Shown here one piece after another: positions 11,717 to 24,513 of a stretch of DNA of 64,000 nt (position 1 is the stretch's first letter; the number at the start of each line of letters is the position of its first letter). The stretch covers positions 61,598,478-61,662,477 of the forward strand of contig CM046454.1 of NCBI GenBank assembly GCA_025506515.1. Direction: 5' to 3'. A program made the position numbers and the translations under genes. The notes under the pieces were generated by a model. The model had not been told where the DNA came from, did not search any database, and worked only from the letters and a program-made list of their open reading frames with translations. Source of the stretch: Flaveria trinervia. Its lineage: Eukaryota > Streptophyta > Magnoliopsida > Asterales > Asteraceae.

Positions 11717-12866
11717 AAAGATTTGTTATATGGGTTTTCATGAGGCTTTTTTAGGCTTTGAGCTTAAGCACATTTAGTCCTCATTGAGCTTTTCTTTGAT
11801 TGGTCTAAGGTCTCGACTTAGATTAAAGAATAGGTGTGAACTCTAAGTAGAGAAATGCAAATTGGTTTATGGTCCTAAAATGGTTCTATTTCGGTCAATT
11901 TTGTTCGAGACTGGTTTTTGGGAACCAGTTTTTAGGGAAAAAATGATCAGTTCAGGTTAGGTTTGACCGCTTCAATGTACGGGGTTACAAACCGATTTCA
12001 TGTTGGTGTAATTAGGTGGTGGCTTAGAATTGTAATTATTAACTAGTTTCCTTTGTTTACGTTTAACCCTATCACTATATATTGTAAATTTGTAATCATA
12101 GTACTTATAATTCTTTTTAACCATCTACTAAAATCATAAACACAGTTACAGCAAGTGGACGTAGCTTAGAACGACCAAATCGCTATAAATCCTTGTGTCT
12201 TCTCTTTAATTACTACTTTATTTGTATTCGTGTGTAGAAACTTGTATCAAAGCACCAGGCTCTCGATTGCACCACACAATTCACACACCCGCCACTGATA
12301 GCCTTCTACTACCGAAACCACCCTAGAGGAACTAGGATTTCGTCGCACGTAGCCTAAGGGTGATATGGTCGTCGATTAGCGTTCAGTCGTGATTACCCTT
12401 CTACCTCCATGTTTAGGAAATAATCCATCGTTACCCCCACGTTGAAATACATGTTTAGCTGAACTATAAATATAAATATAGTCATAAGTGGTCTTGATGT
12501 AAAAGGATGAATAGTTTAATGAATTTTAGATACATTATCTCTAGTTTAAATAGCAAATCCATGTTACACATAGACTTATGATTTCATTTCTAGTTTGTAT
12601 ATATTCATTCATGCTTATGGTCTTACTTTTAGTCGGTACATATTTTATAACAGTTCAAAACATTACTTTATATATTTGGGTCGGGTCAAATCAGATTACA
12701 GATCAAAAACTGAACCAAAAACGTTCACCAATATAACAACTTCCTAATGCTCGAATCAAACCAATAAACGAGTCGAAACATTATTAACCGTTTCATAAAT
12801 CAAGGTATATGATAAATACTATACATATACAATGTTACAACTTGCAAGGTTCAAAACTACAATCAA
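11717..12866. other. intergenic DNA downstream of the GH17 gene
   Basis: No gene seen. A GGTT/AACC-rich patch at 11870-11960 recalls the foldback MITE at 10169. The part nearest 12866 is the presumed 3' UTR of the glucanase; several AATAAA-like words occur but none stands out. Confidence 0.4.
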
Positions 12867-15206
12867 TCATCCAACCCAACCAATGATCAATGAGAAAAGA
12901 ATCACAACCCCCATAGAACAACTTAAATTCAACGATCTTCGTCCTGTCGTCGCGGCAGATGTCTTCGGGCTCGGCGCCTTCTCATGCTTCCCAAGGTCGA
13001 TCATAATCTCGTATTTACAATTCGCTTTCCCCGTTGTTGGCTGTATTTTTGTTATAACCGACAAATTGTTAAAATTACACGATCCTTTCTGCTGATTAAA
13101 CGTCTGAAAATACTTATTAAATGCGTAAGATGCGTTACCCCGAGCATCTAAACCACCACAAGTCGACCCGTAACCTAAACTCGTACAATCTGCATATGTA
13201 CAAGCATACTTAATACTATCAGCTAAATTAGGGTCTGTCTCACTTGCATCTGGTGCCATCACGCACCACTGTCTTGGCAAGTACCGGACCCCTTTAGCTG
13301 GTACTAGAGTCTTATTACTTCCCAAATCCAATCTATACTTAACCGTCCCATCGTAATTAAAAACACCCCAATGCCGCTCAAAGTTCCCCGGTTCTATACT
13401 CTTCGCGTCCTCGTCTATGAGCCCGAACAAGTAAACATCCGGTGGCGTTTTCCGTTTAGGTGTACCTAAAAATATGTATTAAAGTGATAAAGATTTGAAC
13501 ATTTGAGTATCAATTACTTAAAAGAAATAAAAATATATAAATCATTATAGTTAAATTCGGTTTTGCTAATAATCATTTTCTTTTAAAAGTTTAAAATATC
13601 ATTCGTAGTGTAAAAGTTTATAATTTGAGATCAATTGGACTGAAACTTATACAACTAATCATATTTTTTAAATAAAATTATATATAAAACATTGATGAAA
13701 CTTGTATAGATGAAACTTGTATAGATGAACTTGTATAGATGAAACTTGTATAGATGAAACTTGTATAGATAAATTGATGTTGTTAATATTTGGAAAAGAA
13801 TATTTGATTTTAATGAAACATAAGAATCAAAACTAAATTTAGCTTTAACTATAAATAGTAAATACCTTGTCCTTGAATTATCCTGTTCATTAACCCTTGG
13901 TTAAACTTTCTAGCATACTCAATATTAGCATTCACATCGCCATCGGTTGGCCAACCTATCTCCCCAACAATGATCGGCATCGACCCAAACCCGTTTTTCT
14001 CGAGGGCCCACACGGGGTATCGTAATTGGCGTCAAACACATTTGTGTAAGAAACCGAACCATCAACCACTGGGGCGTTTGTTCCCGCGAAGAATGCAAAG
14101 TCAACCGGAAAATGTGGGTCGGCGTAGAGGCTAAGGAAAGGGTAGATGTTAATGGTGAGCGGGGCGCCATTATCGCTTAAGAACTTGACGATGGAGATCA
14201 TGAGATCGTGAATGTCTGTCCGGAAGTTGCCCTCCGATGGGACACCCGAGTCGCTCTGGTAAACGTCAGCGTTTAGTGGGATCGTTACTTTGACTTGCCG
14301 GCCTAGACCGGCTTTTATTAGAGCGGCTTGGATGTTTTGGACCGCCGGTAGAGTTGCGTTTGTGAACATGTTTTTGTATGTCTTGAGGAATGGTTCGTTA
14401 CCAACGGCTACATACCTAACAAAAATCAGATTACACGTCTTAATAACTATTATACTTGTAGGGATTTTTTCTCGGTTCGGTTTTAGGTTTGTTCGGTTTT
14501 GAATGATTTTTTTTATCAAAACCGAAACTTAGCTAAGTCAAATTCAAAGAGTTTAAACTGAAACAAGCAAATAACTTTTTATAAACACTTTTACCATTAT
14601 GTATTTTTGCATTCGCATTGACTATGGCTAAAGGTTGGTTAAGCTTAATGCCAAAAGTTAAATAATTGTTATATGAGTTATTTATTTTATTCGGTTTAGT
14701 CGAATTTAATATTTTGTAGTCAAAGACATTCGGCTTTGGTTGATTTCAGTATTGTTTAGATTTCGGATTAATATGTTTCCATTTTAGGTAAAAAGTTTAA
14801 AAAACATATTCTATGAATATTTTTTAAGAAAGTAATAAAAATGGCATAGAATATAAACTAACCTTATATCAACTCCACGTGAAACATATGCGGAAACATT
14901 TTTTGTCACCCAATTTTCAGCAACAGTGACTCCACTAGCCAACGGCGCTAAAAAGTCATTAGGAATCCCAAGCATAACTTGGACTCCCGAATTTCTTAAT
15001 GCATCCAACACCCAAGGCTCAGCTTCAAACAATTTAACTTTATTGAACCCGTTATCCTTCAATAACTTCACCACAATATTGGGTGACAGAGGGTGTGATG
15101 CACGCGTACCCCAGTTGACGCCAAGTCCGTGGACCAACGAAAAATGTATATTCAACACGAAAACAAACGTTAAAACCCACAAAAATGATGATTTGTGAGA
15201 TTCCAT
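12867..15206 (-). CDS. GPI-anchored glucan endo-1,3-beta-glucosidase (GH17 with X8 domain)
   Basis: Hydrolyses internal beta-1,3-glucan links (callose) at the plasma membrane or wall. Coding exons: 15206-14863, 14415-13866 and 13465-12867, with GT-AG introns and matching phases. The start MESHK is chosen because it opens a signal peptide ending near FSLVHG just before the family N-terminus LGVNWG; an upstream in-frame Met at 15302 would precede it with 32 unlikely residues. The acid/base Glu lies in VAVGNEP (exon 2) and the nucleophile Glu in VGEIGWP (codon 13962-13960). Exon 3 carries the X8 (CBM43) domain from WCVMAP with its spaced Cys (CTYADCTSLGYGSTC) and ends in a hydrophobic tail, as for a GPI signal. 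Closest in organisation to Arabidopsis glucan endo-1,3-beta-glucosidases 5 and 6. Oddity: one base is missing near 14014-14017 (C run), which breaks the frame before the nucleophile. Either an assembly error or a null copy. Confidence 0.9.
13694..13770. repeat. 15-bp minisatellite in GH17 intron 2
   Basis: Five head-to-tail copies of GATGAAACTTGTATA; the third copy lacks one A. Confidence 0.92.
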
Positions 15207-15302
15207 TTTTTTGTGAGAAAGAGATGTTGTGAATGTTTGGGAGATCAACATTGTGGATATAAGGGTTAGAGGAACTTTGTGTAAAGGCAAGGAATTGCAC
15301 AA

Positions 15303-16652
15303 AAGTTGTAAAAGGGATTGGGTGTCATGTGGGGTACCTCAAATTGAATCAATCTTTGGGTTAACTTGTTCTAGAGATTATTTGTTAGAGGTAATATGGA
15401 ATATGGTTAGGTTGTAATTAGCTTTTTAAGTAGTAAATATGGAAATTTAATATATTTAAAATGCGTTTAATAAGGTTATTTTATAGTGTATGTATGTATG
15501 TATGTATTAGAACAAGATTTTGATTGTTATTTATTGTTTGCACATTACAAGATGATCGATTAGTTTGTTGTGAATTTTGATCAAAATCTTTAAGTAAGAA
15601 TTTGGTTATAATCGATGAAAAATTTAAAATGGGTTAGCACGATTTTAGGTGAATGAGATTAACCCATCAACTTTTTTTATTTAGAATTATTAAATTAATA
15701 TTATTTTAAGAAATTAGAAATACAAACAAAATAAAATTTTGTATTTATTATTATTATTTTCATTTAGAAGATTTTATAAATTGTATTGTAAATAACCACC
15801 AATCAAATCTTCAGTTGTTGCTTTTAAAAACTGTTGTATCTCATAAGAGTTGTAATACTCCTATACAGACATGTACATACATTAAATATATATAACAGTA
15901 ACCAATAAGTAATTCATTTCATTCACTCTCTTATACTTTGTCATAGACATATTATTTATCTCTGATTATAGACGTACTTATTGTTACGTCGAAGTGTGCT
16001 TACATCAAAACATCAACGCATCGGAAGTGTAAAATTGTAATTTTCCTAAGTTTTAGTGGTGTATGAACAATTTTATTGAATTAAACCACATGATTTATAT
16101 GGCATTATCCTCTCTTGATTTGTATTTGGTTCATTCTCATATATTATCATCTACTGTTTGGGAAACACGATAATAAGATCAAAGGTACAATAAATTATTG
16201 TGAATAAAAAAATAATTTTTTAAAATATGAGAAAGGAAAATAAGACTAAAATCCTTTATATACATGAGCTTTTGGGTGACCAAAATCAACCACTATGATT
16301 TCTTTTTACAATTTGACTTTGACACCAACTAAAAGTCAACTATCTGACATCTAACCATCCTCCAAAAGGCCAGAACCACAATCTACAACTCCATACAAAA
16401 CTGAACCGCAATGGTCTGAACCACGACCTTCCCTCAACACAAACGGAACCACAATGGTCCGATCCACACCTTCACCCCGCAAACTTACAGAATATCTCAA
16501 AGAACCATGGTCAATGTCCAAACAGTGTCTCTTAATTTTACACAAGGATTCACAAACAGACCAATCAAGGCTGCAAAAACTGGACCATTACGCCAACCCG
16601 ATCTACCAAGATTCACCGTTAGCAAGTGCAGTTAGACGGTTTGTTTTGTCTT
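15303..16652. other. spacer between GH17 promoter and EBF 3' end
   Basis: Contains the upstream region of the minus-strand glucanase (from 15207 rightward) and the presumed 3' UTR of the F-box gene (leftward from 16652). A GTAT microsatellite lies at about 15488-15506. No further gene or element recognised. Confidence 0.5.
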
Positions 16653-19267
16653 TCAAGAAAGTATATCACACCTCCAAAGGTTGACCACAAGTGACTCGAT
16701 CACACTACTACTGATTGAATTGCAGCCTTGGAGATTTAATCCCACAAGGGTCTTTCCCAGTTTCTCTAAAGAAAACAAACTCTCATTAGAAGCTTTTGAA
16801 CAACCTGACAACGAAAGAACCTGCAGGTTCAAATGATCGCCACGAGACAAACAAGAAACACCATAATCTGTAATGCAGCTCTTTGAAACATCAAGATCTT
16901 TGAGAAAGAAGCAGTTTTCCGCAATTGCTGCCAAGCTTTCGTCACTGATCTTCCTGCACCCGTCAAGATTAAGCACTTCTAGGGTTCCACCATGGATCTT
17001 AGTCAAAGCTATCACCACTTTATCAGTTAAATTTATGCAATCAGTAAGGTTGACTTTTGAAAGTCCAACTTTGCAGGTTTTCAGAAGTTCAAAAAGACCT
17101 GTATCATTTATCCCATGAAGCCCGGTTAGATCAAGATTATGTAAATGTGGACATAACTTCCCAATCATCGCCAAATTAGTGTTTCCAAAGCCAATGCAGT
17201 TCTTGATTGTTAATGACCGTAAAGATTGACATTCAGAGAAGTCAACCGGTTCGTGGTCTATATCTTTGATCCCCATACACTTCATAAGTGAAAAAGATTT
17301 CAACTTTACGTTTTGATTCGACAAAGTTCCCAAAATCCCGTGTTGGGTGATCCTATTACATTCTTCTAACTGTAAACTTTCAAGAAAACGAGCAGCTTTA
17401 GTGAAAGAAACCAATCCTTTATCAGATACAAAACAACACTTTTTAAGCCCCATATGTTTCAACACTCGACACCCATGTCCAACAGCTTCAAGGCTTAAAT
17501 CTGTGACACCATAACACGAATTTACCGTTAAGGACATCAAAGATTCTAGACCTTTCGCATTACCCATTGCCCAAAAGCCTTTTTGGGTCACGTTACGGAG
17601 ACTCGTGAGGGCAAGATTGGTAATTGACTTCCCGTAGCACCCAATAACCGCAAGTGATGAGTCGGTTATGTCTAAAGATTGAAGCTTTACCTTTGTAAGA
17701 GCCAAAGATGATGATAATAGAGAAGTGATTCCTTGGTCTTTGATAAGTGGGCAGTCTTTGATTGAGATAGCTTGTAGATTCAGCAGCTTCTGGCAACAGC
17801 TTGAAGACCCTCGTTTCCTATGTTTTTACAGGACTCGATTGTTAAAGAACACAAACTCGGCAGTTTTCTGCGATTGAAGCCAAACCCCTGTTGGTAATTA
17901 AGGGACATTGGGAAAGATCAAGACTTTCTAACAAGTGACATTGTTTAGAGATCTCCACTAAAGTCTCATCACCAATCAAGGGAACATTCCATAAAGAAAG
18001 AACCTTTAAAGACGGGCAGCTACGAGCAATTGCCAGGAATCCGATTCTTGTAACTTTATTACTCCCCCTGACCGAAAGCTTGCCCAAACCACCACGGGCA
18101 GACGTACCAACAGCAATCGCAGCAAGTCTAGTATCAGTTGCTTTCTTCCCTTCTAAAGACCTCGTGAGATACCCATCGTTCTCTTGTTCATCGTCATTCA
18201 GTGATTTGTTGCTGGGTTTGTCTTTGTTTGACTCAAGTTCTGAGCTTCGGACATTACTCATGACCATAAGCCAATGCTTTGAGACACAAGCAGAGATGCT
18301 CCTTGTTTGGCTAACCGATAAACGTCTAAAGATCTCAAAAAGACATTCATCTGGTAGGATGTCAATTGATGGATTATTGTCTTTACTGGAGAAGAGATTG
18401 TACGCATCACTGATTCGTGCCCGTTTGTAAGGTCGATTGTAAAGATCATGAACAGACACAAACGGATCGAATCCAGGGAACATAATGATATTCCTTTATG
18501 TTGCTCATCATCACCTACAAATCCAAAAAACAGTACAAATTGGAAGGATTAGCCATATTCAAAATGTAAAAATACTCCAAAATCAATAATCATTTCTAAG
18601 TGTTGGTGAATTTTTCTATATATTTGCAAGAACAATGTTCTTTGCAAAAAAATAAATAAAAAGACAATAGCTTTATTAGAAACAATCACTAGTAATGATT
18701 CCATCTATCATCATACATATGTTCAGTGTACCAAAATTTACAATCAAATGTATCATTTTATTGAACTACAATTAATTATGGTTGAAGAAATCAGTTATGA
18801 TCAAAAGACTAGTGTTTAACTTCATATTCCAAGTTTATACAATTGATTGTAGCTTTTCTTGATTTGAAATTAGTTACAACCTAGGGTCACCAAGTGATAA
18901 TAACAAAAACATAAAAGATAATTCAGTTAATCCTTTGTGTTTATCTTTCTAAATAAAACCTAAAGTTCCCAAATTTTCTTTCTTCATGTAAAATTCTCAA
19001 TTTCCCAGTCATATCAGCATCTAACTTATGATTATCAAAATAAACAATGCTTAAATCATACAAAAATATATGAAAAACAGATGATACAACAATCCAAGAA
19101 ACACCCAGACATCACAACTATCACAATTGAAAAACCCATCATGATCCAACACAAAAGTTCCATTTTAACCTAGAAATTAGGATGAACAAAAACCCTAATT
19201 TGAAGGTACAATAATCAAGAAAGGTATGTATGGCAAACTTACCACTGTAATTAACCAATGTAGGCAT
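16653..19267 (-). CDS. EBF1/2: EIN3-binding F-box protein (ethylene signalling)
   Basis: Substrate receptor of an SCF ubiquitin ligase that marks EIN3/EIL transcription factors for degradation in the nucleus. Coding exon 1 (19267-19243) encodes MPTLVNYSG, the conserved EBF start, followed by GTAAGT. Exon 2 (18514-16653) starts after TTGTAG and continues in phase with DDE. The F-box is near IDILPDECLFEIFRRLS, then SLEGKKATDTRLAAIAVGTS and leucine-rich repeats to the hallmark C-terminus LWRCDILS. The gene matches the family along its whole length with the usual two-exon plan. Oddities: three single-base losses relative to the expected reading, near 18480 (T run, between ISLC and FPGF), 17860 (C run, after IAENC) and 17780 (after VARSC). 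As written the frame is broken three times. No internal sequence is missing, so sequencing/assembly error is as likely as a pseudogene. Confidence 0.9.
18515..19242 (-). other. EBF intron 1
   Basis: Intron bounded by GTAAGT (from 19242) and TTGTAG (ending 18515). It separates the nine-residue start from the rest of the protein, as in other EBF genes. No transposon seen inside. Confidence 0.85.
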
Positions 19268-19880
19268 CTTTGTAACCCAACAACAATATCTGATCTTTCA
19301 CCAAAAACCACTGACTTTTTGTTGAATCAAGGGTATTTGGATCATATATATGTACTTCTGTGCATGTGTGTGTATATATAGAAACATGGTGATACATGTA
19401 TGTGTATGTATGCATATGTGAAGTTTAGTCATCAGATTCATTTCACCCACCTCAACCAAAATCAGTCACCAAATTTGTTCGTTGCTTGTTGCATACATTC
19501 ACTGAATCTTTATGAAAATTATGTGACACAAGTTGCTTATGTGGTTATACCATTGGACCAACAGTAGGAGCCCATCCTTATTAATTAATTTTTGGTGACA
19601 TGATTAGGATGAATTGTTGAAAGTTGTAGCTACAAAAAGCAGAAAAATAGTTATAAAAAGGGTTTGGTTGCCAATTGGAGAATAAATTAAATGAAGCACA
19701 AAGAAAGGGGAACACCTCATCTTTTTGTTGGTTTTATTTTCAAAAAACTATTGGAATGCATACAGCTGAATTCTATGTAAAAGAAAGCTGTGGATGAAAG
19801 TATTGTTAAAGTTTCTAGTGTTTATCGAATTGGTTTGGAGGTTTGTTGTGTTAATCGAATTCGTTTTTTTAAACTGGATT
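19268..19880. promoter_or_regulatory. EBF1/2: 5' leader and promoter region of the EBF gene
   Basis: Region upstream of the minus-strand EBF start, with TATATATA-type stretches near 19345-19380 and TGTATGTA repeats up to 19420. No EIN3-binding site could be assigned with confidence by eye. Confidence 0.35.
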
Positions 19881-19884
19881 TTTT

Positions 19885-20024
19885 TAAAGAGAAATTGAAT
19901 TCAAATTAAATTATAAAATCATATTTTAAATATGAATTAGTTAAAGAGACTGATTAAAGAGAATTTAAATTCAAAATAAATTATAAAATCATAGTTTAAA
20001 TATGAATTAGTTAAAGAGACTGAA
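19885..20024. repeat. tandem duplication, about 70-bp unit
   Basis: Two adjacent, slightly diverged copies of an AT-rich unit; both contain ATTATAAAATCATA and TATGAATTAGTTAAAGAGAC. Confidence 0.85.
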
Positions 20025-21259
20025 CTAGACCATCCATAACTGAATGCCCTTAGAAGTCGCTTTTAGCATACTTGGAGTGTCGTTCCAAACAGCTTTACTT
20101 AGAGAGGGAAGTCCTTAGGTGTAATGCCTTAGAGACGGATAGCAGTAGGCAAAAACTTGATGAGTGCCCCAAGTGAGTTTTTTAATTTTTGTTTCAATTT
20201 GATTCAAGTGTATTAATGACTTTTACATCCATATTTTAACAAATTACTCAAATTAAATAATAAAACACTAACTTATGGTGTAATTTTAAAAAAAAAGATG
20301 AGAAGTCTTTTAGGCTGTTAGAAGATCCACATAGCTAATGCCCTATGAAAACACTAACAGTCAAGTCAGTGTGCTCGTCATGATGAATCATATATAACGT
20401 ATATATTTATACATAAGTGTATACATAAAGCATGTGAGAAGAGAGGGCATAGTCAAAGTAAAAAAGATGAGAAGTCTTTTAAGTGATTTCATATAAGAAA
20501 CAACTGTGTTAATTTTAACAGATTAAAATAAGATGAATTAGACTTGATCAGGTCTAGTAGAGAGTGTGTAAGTTATCTACAACCATTTTTATTTTGTAAA
20601 GATTTTGTTCATAAATGATGTGGATGCTTTTGTTGTACCGGGTAAATGTAATGTACAATGAATTTAGTAAATTGGGGTCTAATGATAAGGATAATATATT
20701 TAATATATGATTATGACCATGGCCGTTTTTAAAATGTAAGCTTTATTTGGACATCCTCTTTTGCAACTTGGATCACTCAATCCAAATTCTTTTAATCTAA
20801 TTTTCTTTTTCACCAAATGCCCGCTTGTTCATCACTACAACTTAGTTTTTTTGTCGGTGGTAGTTAAATCATTTATAAATGGGTAAACGTCTAATAAAAA
20901 TTAAATACTACTATATACTTGAATGAAATATTAAATTAATAAAACAAATTAGATTTCTAAAATCCAAACTATTATTGATAATAATTTATATTATTAATTT
21001 GATTGATGACACTTCCAACTTTTATTTTATTATCACCGGCAATCCCACTAGCATAATGATTCACGCTCATTTATATATATATTAGGCTCGAGTTAGCCTG
21101 ATTGTTTTTTATTTTGTTTATAATCTTTATTGTGAATAAATTTGAGTGCTAATCAAACGTAAATACTCATTACTAAGACTATTGTTAGTAATAAAAATTG
21201 AAAGTAGTGAGTGTTACATCTCAAATTAATATTATAGATTATTATCGGCCAATGATTAA
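20025..21259. other. intergenic DNA
   Basis: No gene. AAAAAGATGAGAAGTCTTTT occurs at about 20290 and again at about 20462, bracketing a 170-bp segment that itself has ATGCCCT near the left and AGGGCAT near the right; a small insertion or local duplication is possible. The rest is AT-rich. Confidence 0.4.
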
Positions 21260-21268
21260 TATTTTAAA

Positions 21269-21535
21269 GAGTTAAGTTCGGTTTTGCTCCATGAGTTTTG
21301 ATAAAAATAACTATTTTCCTCCAAAAGATTAAAAACCATTAATTTACCTCCAAAAATTTTATAAGTTGTTTTCAATTTAATCCAAAAGTTTCATCAGTGT
21401 TTCAACTTGATTCCAAAATAATAAAACTTTTGGCCTGAAATTGAAACAACTTATGAAACTTTATGAAACTTTTAGAGGTAAACTGATAGAAAATAGTTCC
21501 TTTCAAACCTTAGGGATCAAAAATAAAATTAACTC
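21269..21535. mobile_element. MULE-like foldback MITE with 9-bp TSD
   Basis: The left arm starts GAGTTAAGTTCGGTTTTG and the reverse complement of the right end starts GAGTTAATTTTATTTTTG. The arms stay alignable for about 125 bases (shared AACTATTTTC, TTTACCTC, AAAAGTTTCAT, ATAAGTTGTTT), leaving almost no middle. The flanks TATTTTAAA (21260-21268) and TAGTTTAAA (21536-21544) match at 8 of 9 bases. Confidence 0.7.
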
Positions 21536-21544
21536 TAGTTTAAA

Positions 21545-22116
21545 TAATAAAAATCTAATTTTCAAATTAATAATTATCTATCTATTATGGTAAAAGAAGG
21601 TTTTAAAATGCCACTTGGCATAATTTTAAACCATCTAATTTTAATTTTTTTGCTTCTCTCTCATATTGAACAATTACCTTAAATACTAATAATATTATTT
21701 AATTTCTTTTTCAATAAATTAAGAAAAAGATGCTTTTATAAATGTAACTTCTAAATAAATAAAATTTTGAAAATAAGAATTTTTTTTAAAACAACAAACA
21801 TGTTTAAAAATATGAAGTATTTTAAAATGGCTTTTTTAAATGATTTTTTCATAAAACAAAATAACTAAAATTAGGAGTTATAATAAAAAAATTAATATTG
21901 ATATTTTTTAAAACGGTTTTTTTTGCAAAATTTTTTTATTAAAAATGCAATTAGGGTTTAAAAAAAAGTTTAAAATAATGATATCATTGTTTTATTACTT
22001 ATATTATTACTCATATGCAATTTCAATCATATCATTTTATAATTATTAAATTTTCATTACTAATTATTTAATATTTTATTTATTCAACCTGTGTAATATA
22101 CGAGGTACTAACCTAG
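21545..22116 (+). mobile_element. AT-rich tract ending in a Helitron-like terminus (weak)
   Basis: Very AT-rich sequence with A/T homopolymers. It ends with ACCTGTGTAATATACGAGGT (degenerate palindrome, 22087-22106) followed by CTAG (22113-22116) and T. The palindrome is poor and the start is not defined, so this is only a candidate. Confidence 0.25.
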
Positions 22117-24513
22117 TTTATTAATATTCAGAAGTTATAAAATTTTTTTAAAATAAAATATGATTTAATTACGTATAAATAATTACTTTATGTAACAAAA
22201 CAATGACAACATTTTTTCAAACTTTCATCTTTAAAAAAATTTTGCTTTAAAATTTATTTTTTAAACACTCCAAATATTTTTAAAATGCTATTTTTCAAAT
22301 AATGTTGTTTTACTTCAATTATTTTGTGTTGAAAAACTTCATATTTTATAAATTTATTTTTTTTGTATAAAAATATGTTTTAAATTTATCACAAAAAACT
22401 ATTTTATAATTTGAAATATATATATATAATCATTAGCATTTAATGTATTATTAAATGGTTAACTTACATTTTAAAAATAACACGTATTCAAATTCTAAGA
22501 TGAAGCATACATGGATTATGTTATAAAAAACTTTATTTTTATATGATTAGTTATTGTTGCGTATATTTGCATTACAGATAAATTATTACGCAACCCCCTT
22601 TAAAACAAAAGTTCATTAATTATTAGATGCTTAAGCTTTTCTAGTACTTTAATCGAATACCTAAACCAATAATGTAAATTTTAGGCCCAATTTTTAATAC
22701 ACAAGCAGATAAGTTCAAACAAATTTTCTCAAAACATAATAATTTTCATCCAAAATCACAAAGTGTAAATAACTTTTAATTTAGCATTGGTAACAAATTT
22801 ACAAAACTTACCTAAAATGTAATCCCTAACTTAAAGGTATTCGTGTTATTTCTATATATATTTTTCTTGTGTTAATGTATGGTCGGATGATAATTCCAAC
22901 TAGAAAAGAGGAAAACATACGTCGTCAATGACAACTTATAGTTTGCCTCTGGTGACCCCTTCCCGTTCTCATTCGTCGTCTTTTGCTTTGGCTTTGAATT
23001 AAAGTAGCGTTTGGTAAAAAGGAATAATGAGTGGAATAGAATGAAGTATTGAGGGTGAATAAACATGTTTGATTGGTGAAGATAATAAAATAAATCGTTA
23101 CATAGTTAATTTTATTTTCTTAAATTCATTCCTTCAAACTCATTTGCTTAAATTTATTCCTTCAAATTCATTTCATCCACCCCCATAACAACCTCCACCA
23201 GCCACTAAAATCGATCGCCACCGGCTACCAAGATCGATCAGCACTGACCAAGATCGATCGTCACAGGCGGCCACCACCAAGCACGACCACCACCACCGCC
23301 ACCACCAGCCACCGTCGCCGTCCCCTCACCGCTGCCAGCAACCTGTCACCGTCAAGCCAACCACGAGTTCACACCATTCTTAACCGTTGAAGATGTCATT
23401 TGAAGTTTCATGTTATTCCAATCACATCACTTTTTTTCTATCATAAAGTCACAAAAATAGGGAAAAATGCCTAAATATTACAAATAAAATAATATTTAAC
23501 TTTCTATATACCATTTATAAGAACAAATGACAAGAAATGTAAAATAGCATTCTAATTCAAACTCATGTCTTTAACAATGAATTGTTTTTAGGTGTAAGAA
23601 TAGGAGAATCTTAACCATTAGGTTGACAACAAATATGTCTCACAGGGTTGCAACAAACGAATATTTCTAAAGGTCTTTGCTCTTATACTTAAAAAATATA
23701 TGAGGAGCTCGTAGATTTCAATTCTTCAGTAATAAATAATATTAAATTGCAATAAAATGAATTGAGCTCGAGATCTAAAAATATCAATATCATTTAAACT
23801 AAAGACAAACTTCGCAATTGAGCTAATATGAGCGTACGAAGTGTCCCATCAAAACGCTACATTACGCTCGCTCATCAACCCTGATCACGCCACACGTATG
23901 TAAGTGTGCCTCACACCGTTTATGAAAATGCTAAGGAAACAATATTTTTGTAATACCTCCAACTTATATATCACTCTAAAATTTGTTCACCAGCGTGAAA
24001 CAACTTCTATCGATTTCCTCTTTCCAAGTTTCATATCAAACTCATTATTTGAGGATCAATATCTTATTCATTTTAGCTCTAATTTTAACATACGTTATCT
24101 CATTGCAAACCTCTTGTCAAAACAAACCCAAACACGTAAATTATTAATTATATAACTCATATAATCATAAATATTTGCGTCCAAAGCTAATTAAAAAATC
24201 ACAATTTTAATAATTTTTCAACAAAATCAATACTAGTAATATTAATAAATTTATATATTTACAGATTACATTTAAACCAAAAGCCATAACAATCCTGCTA
24301 TAAAGTTCACAAATTCAAATCTCTCTCTTTTTTCATTATCCATTTCTTGAAAGTTATGTACAGGAAGGATAAACAGATTGATGATTTAGTAACAGCTTAT
24401 GAACTTCATACATCAGAATAACATAAACCCGTACTTGAACACGCAGGCACGATAATCATTCTTGGATATGCCATTTACCTGAAGAGATTTGAGTTGCGGC
24501 ATAAAAAGTTGTT
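22117..24513. other. intergenic DNA with a repeat fragment
   Basis: No gene supported. 22998-23470 looks like part of a non-autonomous transposon: it starts GCGTTTGGTAAAAAGGAATA, contains ATTCATTCCTTCAAA and a CCACCACC-rich core (23180-23350), but a matching right end was not found. The short plus frame at 23904-24155 has no recognisable product. Confidence 0.4.

Noticed and set aside
15207..15302. Upstream Met at 15302 as the GH17 start
   Set aside because: It would bury the signal peptide behind 32 residues; MESHK at 15206 gives a normal secretory start.
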